NCBI GenBank assembly: GCA_029865405.1
Contig: JAOUGZ010000130.1
Location: 1-7,167, forward strand
DNA length: 7,167 bases
Source of the DNA: Betaproteobacteria bacterium
Lineage (GTDB): Bacteria; Pseudomonadota; Gammaproteobacteria; Burkholderiales; SG8-39
Reading direction: 5' to 3'
Numbering within the stretch: the first letter of the stretch is position 1; every line of letters starts with the position of its first letter. The notes below the pieces were generated by a model. That model did no database searches and was not told the origin of the DNA. It saw nothing but the letters and a program-made list of their open reading frames with translations. The position numbers and the translations under genes are program-made. Below, piece by piece: positions 7,067-7,167 of the stretch.

Positions 7067-7167
7067 GCGCCCTGCCCCCGCCGCGGCGCACGGTCGCGCT
7101 CGCGCTGATGATCGTCGCGCCGGTGCTGTGGAGCACGGCCGGCGTGCTCACGCGCCAGATCCAGTCC
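7063..7167 (+). CDS. EamA/DMT-family transporter (N-terminal fragment)
   Basis: Only 35 codons are visible. The GTG at 7063 overlaps the uvrA stop codon (GTGA), an arrangement typical of translational coupling, and GGAG at 7048-7051 may serve as ribosome site. After a short proline/arginine-rich start (Ser-Ala-Leu-Pro-Pro-Pro-Arg-Arg), residues about 10-29 form a hydrophobic helix ending in VLWSTAGVLTR. The Trp-Ser-x-x-Gly-Val pattern is what I expect in the first transmembrane helix of drug/metabolite (EamA, formerly DUF6) transporters, which normally have ten helices in about 300 residues. The substrate cannot be told. The family call rests on one helix and is therefore moderate; the reading frame itself is well supported by the overlap and by the absence of stops to the window edge. 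Confidence 0.65.
   Translation, partial: MSALPPPRRTVALALMIVAPVLWSTAGVLTRQIQS

Noticed and set aside
1..7167. CRISPR array, tRNA, rRNA or full transposon
   Set aside because: No regularly spaced direct repeats, no tRNA/rRNA-like stretch and no transposase gene are visible; only the short palindromes suggest mobility.

Overview
The window is high-GC bacterial DNA (roughly two thirds G+C by eye) with dense coding, GTG/ATG starts and a giant double-length UvrA. That gene form is one I associate from memory with Betaproteobacteria (Burkholderiales/Rhodocyclales-like). I cannot name the species.

Layout. On the minus strand, positions 1-812 hold the N-terminal 270 residues of a membrane-bound ClpP-class serine protease of the NfeD family, cut by the window edge. 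Upstream of it on the same strand (936-1364) is a secreted monoheme c-type cytochrome with a strong Shine-Dalgarno sequence. A 206-base divergent intergenic region (1365-1570) separates this pair from the plus-strand genes and carries a plausible sigma70-type promoter for uvrA. Positions 1571-7066 are one uninterrupted 1831-residue reading frame: two UvrA units head to tail, with four ATP-binding cassettes, all with intact motifs. It overlaps by four bases (GTGA) the start of an EamA/DMT-type transporter that runs off the right edge.

The most unusual feature is inside uvrA. Three strong palindromes lie within the coding frame without breaking it: 2282-2324 (two perfect 17-base arms), 4417-4465 (two perfect 21-base arms) and 6730-6767 (13-base arms with one G:T pair). 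The first and third share sequence in the arms and in a tail to their left, yet are read in different codon phases. This indicates mobile DNA hairpins of REP/RPE type that became protein-coding. They fall in the UvrB-binding region of half 1, in the linker joining the two UvrA halves, and between the ABC signature and Walker B of the fourth ATPase. The two halves are also asymmetric. Half 1 keeps the long insertion domain but has a shortened UvrB-binding region; half 2 keeps a UvrB-binding region resembling that of E. coli but lacks most of the insertion domain.

Functionally, uvrA belongs to nucleotide excision repair, and the protease and cytochrome are envelope/periplasmic proteins. No shared pathway is evident between the two divergent groups.
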